From positions 42,722 to 106,721 of the forward strand of contig CANRSN010000005.1 of NCBI GenBank assembly GCA_947642455.1: a DNA stretch of 64,000 nucleotides, given 5' to 3'. The position numbers and the translations under genes are program-made. Positions 21,151-28,596 of this stretch are shown piece after piece; within the stretch, counting starts at the first letter, position 1; the number at the start of each line of letters is the position of its first letter. The notes beneath the pieces are model-generated. The model ran no database searches. It was not told the origin of the DNA and saw only the letters and a program-made list of their open reading frames with translations. Source of the DNA: an uncultured Clostridiaceae bacterium (GTDB lineage Bacteria > Bacillota > Clostridia > TANB77 > CAG-508).

Positions 21151-22785
21151 TTATTTTCTTATTTTTCTAACAACTACAAATACTATACCTGCTAAAGATA
21201 CTACCATTAATACTACAAATGCACCAATTGCCATTTCTCCTGTTTTTGGTAATACAGGTTTTTCTTCTTCTACTGCTTTTTCAACTACTTCGATTTCTAC
21301 TTCACTTTCAAATTTGCCATTTACTGTAACTGTAATTTTTGCTTTTCCTACATTTACACCTGTTACTATTCCATCTTCACTAACAGTTACTACTTGTTCA
21401 TTGCTTGATTTAAAAACTGGTTTTATATCTTCTGTTACTCTTTCAGGATTTGTTGCAATACCTAATAAAGTCTTTTCTCCAACTTCTATTTTTGTTGAGT
21501 CTGCAAATAATTCTACTCCTTCAATTAATACTTCTGGTACTGTAACTTTAACAGTTGCTGTTTTATCTCCTCCAACTGTTGCTGTTATTGTAGCTGTTCC
21601 TATTTTTAAAGCTGTTACTATTCCATTTTCTACTTTAACAACACTTTCATCACTTGATTCCCATTTTGCTGTTCTTGAATCTGTTGTGTTTGCTGGATTA
21701 TATATTATTGTTAATTCTCTTGAATCCCCTCTGAATAATTCAAAATCTTTTTCTGCAAATGCTATTGAATCTAATTTAATTTCTTTTACATTTATAGCAC
21801 ATGCTGCTGTATAAGTTCCTACTTTTGCTGTTATTACTGCTGTACCTTCTTTTAAAGCTGTTACATGACCATTTTCAACTTTTGCAACTGTTGCATCTGT
21901 TGATGTCCAAGTTACTGTTCTATCGTCTGTTGTGTTGCTTGGTATGTATTCTACTTTTAAGTCTAATTCTTGATTTTTTAACATGTTTTCACTTGTAGTA
22001 TTTAGTTTTATTCCTGTCAAAGGTGCTTTTACATCTATAGTATATGTTGCTGTTTTATCTCCTGCTTTTGCAGTTATTGTTGCTTTTCCTGGTCCTACAG
22101 CTTTAACTACACCATTTGTTACTGTTGCAACTTTTGCATCACTTGTTGTCCATGTTACTGTTTTGTTTGTTGCTGTATCTGGTTTTACTGTTGCTACTAA
22201 AGTTTCACTTACTCCTACATTTACAGAGTTAGCATTTTTGTTTAATGTTATTGTTTCTACTGGTATTATAACATTTATTTTTCCTGAAGTTGTTGCTACT
22301 GTATCTGCTTTGTCAACTTCATTTCCAACACTCTCAGAATAATATAATTCTGTTAATGTTAAGTTTAAGTCTTGTTGTCCTACTGCACCATTTTTTACTT
22401 TAAATTGTATTTTTCCTATTACTCCTGCTTGTAAAGTTTGGTTAGAATTTCCTGCTGCTGTAAATACTATTGCACCTACATTGTTTGCAGATTGAACGTC
22501 TGTATTATCTAGATTACCTTTTAATTGTTGCATTACTGTTCCTTGCTCAACTTTTACTACTTCTAACTTATCTTTATTAAAGTTTACTTCTGTAGCAAAA
22601 GAAATCATTTCTACTTTTTCTGATAATTTTACTTCTACTGTTACCATTTGACCAACTTTTGCTTCTGCACTTCCTATTGATAGTGTTGGTTTTGTTGCAG
22701 CATTACTCATGCTAATTGGTAACATTGTTAGCATAAGTGTTATTAGTGCTAATACTGCTAATAATTTTCTTGTTTTTGTTTTCAT
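21151..22785 (-). CDS. Sortase-anchored cohesin protein with four Ig-like domains
   Basis: 544 residues. Signal peptide (cleavage after the SNAA segment, about 30). Residues about 31-175 form a cohesin domain: TLSIGSAEAKVGQMVTVEVK, ISFATEVNFNKDKLEVVKVE, GVIGKIQFKVKNGA. Four Big2 Ig-like repeats follow (each with VTWTTSDAKVATV / GTAVITAKVG-type strands) up to about 500. The C-terminus has LPKTG, a hydrophobic helix and a KIRK tail, a full wall-sorting signal. It probably displays the dockerin-bearing enzymes encoded just upstream. A promoter and Shine-Dalgarno AGAAGGAGT precede it. Confidence 0.9.
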   Translation of the reverse strand: MKTKTRKLLAVLALITLMLTMLPISMSNAATKPTLSIGSAEAKVGQMVTVEVKLSEKVEMISFATEVNFNKDKLEVVKVEQGTVMQQLKGNLDNTDVQSANNVGAIVFTAAGNSNQTLQAGVIGKIQFKVKNGAVGQQDLNLTLTELYYSESVGNEVDKADTVATTSGKINVIIPVETITLNKNANSVNVGVSETLVATVKPDTATNKTVTWTTSDAKVATVTNGVVKAVGPGKATITAKAGDKTATYTIDVKAPLTGIKLNTTSENMLKNQELDLKVEYIPSNTTDDRTVTWTSTDATVAKVENGHVTALKEGTAVITAKVGTYTAACAINVKEIKLDSIAFAEKDFELFRGDSRELTIIYNPANTTDSRTAKWESSDESVVKVENGIVTALKIGTATITATVGGDKTATVKVTVPEVLIEGVELFADSTKIEVGEKTLLGIATNPERVTEDIKPVFKSSNEQVVTVSEDGIVTGVNVGKAKITVTVNGKFESEVEIEVVEKAVEEEKPVLPKTGEMAIGAFVVLMVVSLAGIVFVVVRKIRK

Positions 22786-22822
22786 TTTTTTACTCCTTCT
22801 TCCTTTTATTTTTATCGTTTAG

Positions 22823-22851
22823 ATTATATCATAACAATTTTTTATATACAA
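22823..22851 (-). promoter_or_regulatory. Promoter of the cohesin surface gene
   Basis: On the minus strand TTGTAT (22846-22851), 17 bp, TGATATAAT (-10 at 22823-22828 with an extended-type TG). It lies about 35 bp before the start codon at 22785. Confidence 0.6.
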
Positions 22852-22880
22852 TACTTTTTATAATTTTTTTTACAAAATAA

Positions 22881-22970
22881 GTTACAATTTGTTACAATTT
22901 ACAGTTTGTAAAATTATATTACTTAAATAGAAATTAGTCTGTGAATTGTAACAACAATTCATTACAAGCT
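22881..22970. repeat. Deleted copy of the palindromic repeat
   Basis: GTTACAATTTACAG (22891-22904) and CTGTGAATTGTAAC (22939-22952) are the outer arms of the 220-bp family. TTACTTAAATAG lies between them, but the core is absent. It lies just after the CAP-dockerin gene. Confidence 0.6.
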
Positions 22971-22982
22971 TTTTTGTTCATT

Positions 22983-24449
22983 TTAAAGACTTGGTATTTT
23001 CTTTGCTACAAATTGTAATATTCTAACTGCATCTAATGTATTTACTCTTCCATCTTTATTAGTATCTGCTGCAAGCATTTGGGCTTCTGTTAAAGTAACT
23101 TTTTTCGCTACATATTGCAATATTCTAACTGCATCTAAGGTATTTACCTTTCCATCATCATTTACATGACCTATTGTATAAGGAGGTGCCTGTTTTACAG
23201 TTAAAGTATAACTTGCTGTAAAGTCTCCTATTTTTGCAGATATAGTAGTAGTTCCATTAGCTTTACATGTTATTTTTCCATTTTTATCAATAGTTGCTAT
23301 ACTTTCATTACTTGAGCTCCATATTGTTTCATTATTCTCTGTATTATTGGTTGGCATTATTTTAATATTTTGAGCTACTTTCACTGTTCCATTATAGCCT
23401 GTTTGTTGATTTTCTGCAAAAGTAACATTTGTTATAAGTATTTCATTAAGATCAAAGAAATTAACATCATATTTATAATTTACAGTTTGATTTGATGTAT
23501 TTGTTAACCCTGTTAGCTTCACAGTTATTTTTGCACTTTTCATTTGTCTTCCATTTCCACCAAAAATATTTATTAATTCATCTGGCATTTTAAATACTAT
23601 AGCTGTTCTTTCAACTCCATATTCTTTTTGTGTATATGTTTTTCCATTATATATAAATTCTATTTTCATATTTTTTAAATTATATGATTCTGTACAATTT
23701 AAGTGCCAATATTCATTAGTTACAAAATTTTGCATTGGAAAATTACCTGCTGATGGATATGCGTAAAACTTTTCTTTATTATTTGTAGTACCATAATACA
23801 TAGATAAAGTAGAATAATAATTACAGTACCCAAAACTTGCTTTATCTGCTTTTAAATCTAATAAATTTAATCTATGTCCAATATAGCTTCCACTACTTAT
23901 ATTGTATAAATCACTAATATAGCCTTCTATTGTATCTGTTATAGATCTGTCTCCATAAGAACAATTTCCATTATAGTCATAGTCTGCATAGCATCCTGCA
24001 TATGCTTCTTTAAAAAACTCTTCGCTCATATCTGAAGGTCTTGTTGGTGTATGTGTTAATTCATCAGTAGCTGCTTGCACTACTGCTCCTTTTTGGTTTC
24101 TATCTAATTTTTCTGAATTTACTGTTACATCATTTACACCATATAACCATCTATAATAATTAATTTGATTTATTGTATCTGTAACAACTTGAGTTTGCAA
24201 TTTTCCTGCAACATATGGTGCTTTAGCAGATGGTTGTACTGAAAATTGATTTTTACTATAATCATATTTTGGTAAAGTACTTTTATATTTATCTACAATT
24301 TGCCTTTTTGTATGTTTTTGTGTACTATGCTCTGTATACCAAATCTCTCCATTGTTTGTTTCTGTACTTTCTGCAAATACCTTGTCATTTGCACATATTA
24401 GTGTAATAAGTATTAAAATAATAACTGATAATACTATTTTCTTTTTCAT
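22983..24449 (-). CDS. Secreted CAP-domain protein with Big2 and dockerin
   Basis: 488 residues. Signal peptide (about 1-26). Residues about 85-220 resemble a CAP/SCP domain (INQINYYRWLYGVNDV at the start, LTHTPTRPSDMSEEF, YIGHRLNLLDLKADKASFGY). A beta-rich region follows, then one Big2 domain (WSSSNESIATIDKNGKITCK) and a C-terminal type I dockerin (about 425-488) with two calcium loops, HVNDDGKVNTLDAV and DTNKDGRVNTLDAV. The dockerin should plug into the cohesin protein encoded next door. CAP activity in bacteria is poorly defined. Confidence 0.85.
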   Translation of the reverse strand: MKKKIVLSVIILILITLICANDKVFAESTETNNGEIWYTEHSTQKHTKRQIVDKYKSTLPKYDYSKNQFSVQPSAKAPYVAGKLQTQVVTDTINQINYYRWLYGVNDVTVNSEKLDRNQKGAVVQAATDELTHTPTRPSDMSEEFFKEAYAGCYADYDYNGNCSYGDRSITDTIEGYISDLYNISSGSYIGHRLNLLDLKADKASFGYCNYYSTLSMYYGTTNNKEKFYAYPSAGNFPMQNFVTNEYWHLNCTESYNLKNMKIEFIYNGKTYTQKEYGVERTAIVFKMPDELINIFGGNGRQMKSAKITVKLTGLTNTSNQTVNYKYDVNFFDLNEILITNVTFAENQQTGYNGTVKVAQNIKIMPTNNTENNETIWSSSNESIATIDKNGKITCKANGTTTISAKIGDFTASYTLTVKQAPPYTIGHVNDDGKVNTLDAVRILQYVAKKVTLTEAQMLAADTNKDGRVNTLDAVRILQFVAKKIPSL

Positions 24450-24500
24450 TTTCCTTCATCCCTTCATAATTTACAATCTTTTACTTTATTCTTTTTTATT

Positions 24501-25721
24501 TTAAAATGCTGTTATCTTTTTCGCTACAAACTGTAATATTCTGACTGCATCTAAGGTATTTATTTTTCCATCTTTATTAGTATCTGCTGCTAATATCTGA
24601 GTATCTGTTAAAGATATTTTTTTTGATACATATTGTAATACTTTTACTGCATCTAGTGTATTTACTTTTCCATCATTATTTACATCTCCTATTGTATATT
24701 TTTCCTGTGAATTTATTACTTTTATCTGAACTTCACTAAATACACTCTTATCTTGACATAATACCTTAATTTTAGCTGTTCCAGCAGCTTTTGCTGTTAT
24801 TTTTCCATTACTAGATACTTCTATTATATTAGAATTGCTACTTTCCCATTTTACATTTGTAGCAATTCCTGTAGGATCTGCTTTTGTACTTAATTGCTTT
24901 GTATCTCCTATTTTCATAAAATCAGGATTACCTTGTATTGATATTACTCCCTTTTTTAATTGTAAATAATCTATAATTGCTGTTGCATCTGCTTGTGCTA
25001 ACCTTTTTAAGTCTGCATCAGAATCTAAAAACTGTACATCATGACTATTATTCATATAACAATGTTCTATTAATACTGTTGGTATTCCAGAGCCATCTCT
25101 AAAATCTGCTCCATAATCACCTCTTGTATCTCCTCTCATTGCATGCCTTATATCTGCATAATAGTCTGCTTGACTTCCATCATAGTATTGATATGTTGGT
25201 TCATGGTCTTGACACAATTTATATACTACTCCATTATTTTTTATTCCTAATTCGTTTAATTTTTTTAATATTTTATTTCCTAATGTTGTCATCCCTTGCT
25301 TATACTTTGGTAACTCTGTTCTACTTGTTACAAATACATTTGCACCATTTACACTTTTATCTGTAGTGTCATTTATATGCAAACTTACATATAGGTCTGC
25401 TTTATTATTTCTAGCTACCATTGCCCTTGCTGCTAAATCTCCAGCATCGTTTTTTGGAAATGTTACTCCATCATGTGTTAATATGACTTTTACATTATAA
25501 TAATCTTCTAATATTTCTTTTAAATACTTACCTATTTTTAATGTTAGATTTTTCTCTACTAGCCCATATTCATTATTTGCACAACCTGTCCAACTTCCCC
25601 CATGACCTGGATTTATTACTATAACTGTTCCTGATGTTCCAGCAGCCTTTACTCTTGAAAACAAACATATAATTATCACAAATAACACTATTGCTACAAC
25701 CATTTTTCTTACCCTTTCCAT
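24501..25721 (-). CDS. Secreted N-acetylmuramoyl-L-alanine amidase with Big2 and dockerin
   Basis: 406 residues. Signal peptide, then an Amidase_3 domain: INPGHGG, GLVEKNLTLK, YVSLHINDT and TVLIEHCYMNN supply the zinc ligands and catalytic Glu. A Big2 domain (WESSNSNIIEVSSNGKITAK) and a C-terminal dockerin (about 345-406; DVNNDGKVNTLDAVKVLQYV and DTNKDGKINTLDAVRILQFV) follow. It cleaves the peptide stem from peptidoglycan and is probably held on the surface by the cohesin protein. First gene of a two-gene dockerin unit; it lies 51 bp ahead of the CAP gene. Confidence 0.93.
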   Translation of the reverse strand: MERVRKMVVAIVLFVIIICLFSRVKAAGTSGTVIVINPGHGGSWTGCANNEYGLVEKNLTLKIGKYLKEILEDYYNVKVILTHDGVTFPKNDAGDLAARAMVARNNKADLYVSLHINDTTDKSVNGANVFVTSRTELPKYKQGMTTLGNKILKKLNELGIKNNGVVYKLCQDHEPTYQYYDGSQADYYADIRHAMRGDTRGDYGADFRDGSGIPTVLIEHCYMNNSHDVQFLDSDADLKRLAQADATAIIDYLQLKKGVISIQGNPDFMKIGDTKQLSTKADPTGIATNVKWESSNSNIIEVSSNGKITAKAAGTAKIKVLCQDKSVFSEVQIKVINSQEKYTIGDVNNDGKVNTLDAVKVLQYVSKKISLTDTQILAADTNKDGKINTLDAVRILQFVAKKITAF

Positions 25722-25752
25722 TTTTCTATTCCTTTCATATCTATTTTTTCAT

Positions 25753-25781
25753 ATTATATTAAATATTTTTCAATTTGTAAA
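25753..25781 (-). promoter_or_regulatory. Promoter of the amidase-CAP unit
   Basis: TTTACA (25776-25781), 17 bp, TATAAT (25753-25758) on the minus strand, about 30 bp before the amidase start. Confidence 0.5.
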
Positions 25782-25836
25782 TATGAATATTACATTTAAT
25801 TTTAGATATTTTACAAAACTCCATAACTTAAATTCA

Positions 25837-26060
25837 CAGCAAAAAAAAGTACAATTTGTTACAATTCATAGATATCAATTATCTATCTAGGCAATATAAT
25901 ATTTATTTTTAGAAGTTTTGCGCAGGGAAGCTCCCAGAGTGGACATGACCCAGAGCGATTGGCGAAGCCAGTAAAAAACTTCGACAAAATAAATATTATA
26001 TTGCCTATTGGCTTCTAATTTTAAACTATGAATTGTAACAAATTGTACTCTTTTTTGTTG
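25837..26060. mobile_element. Palindromic mobile element, copy B (224 bp)
   Basis: Termini CAGCAAAAAA...TTTTTTGTTG. Arms GGCAATATAATATTTATTTT and its exact complement enclose GAAGTTTT-core-AAAACTTC. The core contains GCGCAGGGAAGCTCCC, GTGGACATGACCC and the stem-loop TTGGCGAAGCCAG. Flanks TTAAATTCA (25828-25836) and TCAAATTCA (26061-26069) match 8/9, a likely target duplication. No coding capacity. It separates the amidase promoter from the divergent orphan gene at 26208. Confidence 0.88.
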
Positions 26061-26077
26061 TCAAATTCAATTTTATG

Positions 26078-26106
26078 TTGACTTTTCTTTACTTATATAT
26101 TATAAT
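26078..26106 (+). promoter_or_regulatory. Promoter of the orphan gene at 26208
   Basis: TTGACT (26078-26083), 17 bp, TATAAT (26101-26106): a near-perfect housekeeping promoter on the plus strand, right beside the end of element B. Confidence 0.8.
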
Positions 26107-26160
26107 AGTATTAGTACATTTTGTATTTTTCTAATTGCAACTATTAACAATATTTTCTTA

Positions 26161-26203
26161 ATGGAGGCAATTAGAAAGCCTCCATCAACCACCAAAAGGA
26201 GGC
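26161..26203 (+). promoter_or_regulatory. Switch-like leader over the ribosome-binding site
   Basis: ATGGAGGC (26161-26168) is fully complementary to GCCTCCAT (26178-26185). The Shine-Dalgarno AAAGGAGGC (26195-26203) repeats the same GGAGGC, so GCCTCC can pair either with the upstream copy (site open) or with the ribosome-binding site itself (site closed). This is the architecture of a translational switch. The pairing is seen; the regulation is inference. Confidence 0.6.
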
Positions 26204-26207
26204 AAAT

Positions 26208-26501
26208 ATGTTATTATCAGTATCTTACAGAAAGCAATCTTCAAGCGAATTATTGGCTCATGAAATCGGAGCCAAATTCTCAGACTGTAAAAAAGTACGT
26301 GTAACTCCTGAAGAGCTAATTAGATTAAAAAAATTAGAACTGATGGGCGGAATTGATGCTTTGCAGGTTCCCGAGACAGATGCCAATATTCGTACAATGG
26401 CAAAACATTTAAATTCAGGAAGTACAGACAATTCGAAAATTTTCTTTACCTTTATGAAACGTTTAAATACTGTAGCCATGTCTGAGCTTGGCTGTAATTA
26501 A
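26208..26501 (+). CDS. Orphan small hypothetical protein
   Basis: 97 residues beginning MLLSVSYRKQSSSELLAHEIG. Soluble, mostly helical, no recognised domain. It has its own strong promoter, a structured leader, a very strong Shine-Dalgarno and a terminator, so it is certainly expressed. It points against its neighbours and, like the gene at 9115, looks less AT-rich. It may be a small regulator or a mobile-element cargo gene; nothing in the sequence decides. Confidence 0.8.
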   Translation: MLLSVSYRKQSSSELLAHEIGAKFSDCKKVRVTPEELIRLKKLELMGGIDALQVPETDANIRTMAKHLNSGSTDNSKIFFTFMKRLNTVAMSELGCN

Positions 26502-26510
26502 AGATACACA

Positions 26511-26544
26511 CAAAAAAGTATCCTGCTTGCAGGATACTTTTTTA
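26511..26544 (+). terminator. Bidirectional terminator
   Basis: AAAAAAGTATCCTGC and GCAGGATACTTTTTT form a perfect stem with A- and T-runs. It ends the orphan gene and can also end the CMP-kinase-like gene on the minus strand. Confidence 0.88.
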
Positions 26545-26623
26545 CATATTTTTATGCTTATTGAAATTTACTTTTACTAATGCACTATTTTTACATATTA
26601 GAAACCATTTATAAATATTATTG

Positions 26624-27184
26624 CTAATTATTTAGCCATTTAAAATACTCTACTTTTATTTTTTCTGCCACTTCTTCTGGCGTAATATTTGTTGTATCTA
26701 TAATTAAGTCATAATTAGATTCATCTTCTTTTCTTACACCATATAATTCAAAATATCTCTCATTTTCTAGTTTATATCTTTTTATCATGTCTTCTTTTTG
26801 TTGTTCTATAGTAGTAAAATTTTCTGACTTTTTTCTATTAGGATCGTTAAAAGCTCTTTTAGCTGCTACATCTATATCTACTTTTAAAAATACCTTAAAT
26901 GATTCTGGAACTGCATACCAACCTAAACGTGCATCTATCAAAAAATTGTCATGGCTTTGTGCATATTCTCTTGCACTATATTCAATTTTTCTATCTATTT
27001 CAGGGTGATTTATTACATACACATTGAAACTTGTTACATCCATTCCCATATCTAAAGCTAATTTTCTAAAATAGTCTCCATTTTTATATATTCCAAAATT
27101 TAATTCTCTTTGTAGTATTTCAGATACTGCACCTTTTCCACTTGCAAGTTGTCCACCTAAAGATATTATATGCTTCTTTTCCAT
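26624..27184 (-). CDS. Cytidylate-kinase-like P-loop kinase
   Basis: 186 residues with a P-loop GGQLASGKGAVSEIL, LID-like FNDPNRKKSENF and DLIIDTTNITPEEVA, the pattern of the cytidylate-kinase-like family. It lies directly downstream of yicC-remA-rpoZ, the chromosomal slot near guanylate kinase (gmk) in most Firmicutes. No gmk is seen here. It could be a (d)CMP kinase or have taken another nucleotide; substrate unproven. The gap to rpoZ is only 9 bp, so the genes are cotranscribed. Confidence 0.75.
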   Translation of the reverse strand: MEKKHIISLGGQLASGKGAVSEILQRELNFGIYKNGDYFRKLALDMGMDVTSFNVYVINHPEIDRKIEYSAREYAQSHDNFLIDARLGWYAVPESFKVFLKVDIDVAAKRAFNDPNRKKSENFTTIEQQKEDMIKRYKLENERYFELYGVRKEDESNYDLIIDTTNITPEEVAEKIKVEYFKWLNN

Positions 27185-27193
27185 TATGCCCCC

Positions 27194-27388
27194 TTAATCT
27201 ACTATTTTTATTTTGCCTTCTGAAATTTCATTTGCTGCAAGTGTTACTGTTGAAGGCTCATTACTTTCTACTAATACTTCACTTCCACTTGATATTTGTC
27301 TAGCCCTTTTTGCAGTTGCTATTACTAACCTAAATTTATTATCATCTATTTTTTTTAATAACTCTGCTGTTGTTGGTCTTACTATCAT
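27194..27388 (-). CDS. rpoZ: RNA polymerase omega subunit
   Basis: 64 residues, MIVRPTTAELLKKIDDNKFRLVIATAKRARQI. This is the standard omega core sequence (RLVIATAKRARQ) and size. It assists RNA polymerase assembly. Located in the yicC-remA-rpoZ run. Confidence 0.92.
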   Translation of the reverse strand: MIVRPTTAELLKKIDDNKFRLVIATAKRARQISSGSEVLVESNEPSTVTLAANEISEGKIKIVD

Positions 27389-27417
27389 AATATTTACTCC
27401 TTTCTTCTATAACCTTT

Positions 27418-27669
27418 TTAGTTAAGTTCTTCGATATCTTTGTCTAGTCTTCCAGCTACAGTTTCTGGCTGTACTGCAGATAAAATGATATGTCCCGAAT
27501 CCATTATTAAAACTGCTCTTGTTTTTCTTCCACATGTTGCATCTACTGCATTTCCACTGTCTCTTGCATCTTGCACTAGCCTTTTAATTGGTGCTGATTC
27601 TGGACTTACTATGGCTATAATTCTATCACTTGATACAATATTTCCAAATCCAATGTTTATTAGTTTCAT
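27418..27669 (-). CDS. remA: RemA-like DUF370 DNA-binding protein
   Basis: 83 residues beginning [20 protein letters not shown], with [23 protein letters not shown]: the DUF370/RemA family. In Bacillus RemA activates biofilm-matrix and osmoprotection genes. It sits next to yicC and rpoZ as in most Firmicutes. AAGGGGGAGTAAT precedes the ATG. Confidence 0.92.
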   Translation of the reverse strand: MKLINIGFGNIVSSDRIIAIVSPESAPIKRLVQDARDSGNAVDATCGRKTRAVLIMDSGHIILSAVQPETVAGRLDKDIEELN

Positions 27670-27701
27670 ATTACTCCCCCTTTACTTTGTGATTAATATT
27701 A

Positions 27702-28577
27702 CTACTCTACATTCTGTATTTGTTCTCTTATATCTTCTAATTGTGTTTTTATATCAATTACTAGATTCGTTATTTCCAATTTTACAGACTTTGAACCAAT
27801 AGTGTTTGTTTCTCTATTCATTTCTTGAATTAAAAAGTCTAACTTTTTACCTACTGGTTCTTTTGTATTAATCAATTCCTTAAATTGAGTAATATGACTA
27901 TTTAGTCTTGTTATTTCCTCTTCTATTGAACATTTATCTGCATATATTACTACTTCTGTTAAAATTCTTGTTTCATCTATAGAGTCAGTTTTTAACATTT
28001 CTTTTACTTTGTCATTTAATTTTACTATATATTCTTCAATAAGTCCAGTACTATTTTTTAAAATTTCATCAACTTTTGCTTCTACATCTTCAATTCTTTT
28101 TTTTAGGTCTTCTTTTATCTTTTCTCCTTCTTTTTGTCTCATTTCTATTATATTGTTAATTGCAATATTTAAAGTATCTAGCACTTCTTTTTTTATTATA
28201 TCTTCATCATCTTGAATTGTTTTTAAAGTAAGTACATCTGGAAGTTTTGTTATTTCTATAACTGGTATATCTAAACTTAAGTTATTTTCAGTTGCAATTT
28301 TATTATATTCTAATAAGTACTTCTTTACTAATTCATGGTTTACTATTATTTCTTTGCCTTGACTACTATAATTCTCATAGCTTATAAATATATCTATTTT
28401 CCCTCTATTTATATATTTTTTAACTTCTTTTTTTATGTCCTCTTCTAAATAACTTATACTTCTAGGTAACTTTATTCCAATGTCATTATATCTATAATTT
28501 ACAGATTTTATCTCAATTTCATATATTCTACTATCTTTTTGAAGTTTTGCTCTTCCAAAGCCTGTCATACTCTTCAT
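27702..28577 (-). CDS. yicC: YicC-family endoribonuclease
   Basis: 291 residues, beginning MKSMTGFGRA and containing EIKSVNYRYNDIGIKLPR and the C-terminal GKKLDFLIQEMNRETNTIGSKS, both hallmark blocks of YicC. The E. coli member cleaves RNA. First gene of yicC-remA-rpoZ-kinase. AAAGGAAAAAAT precedes the ATG. Confidence 0.95.
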   Translation of the reverse strand: MKSMTGFGRAKLQKDSRIYEIEIKSVNYRYNDIGIKLPRSISYLEEDIKKEVKKYINRGKIDIFISYENYSSQGKEIIVNHELVKKYLLEYNKIATENNLSLDIPVIEITKLPDVLTLKTIQDDEDIIKKEVLDTLNIAINNIIEMRQKEGEKIKEDLKKRIEDVEAKVDEILKNSTGLIEEYIVKLNDKVKEMLKTDSIDETRILTEVVIYADKCSIEEEITRLNSHITQFKELINTKEPVGKKLDFLIQEMNRETNTIGSKSVKLEITNLVIDIKTQLEDIREQIQNVE

Positions 28578-28596
28578 TATTTTTTCCTTTCGCTAT

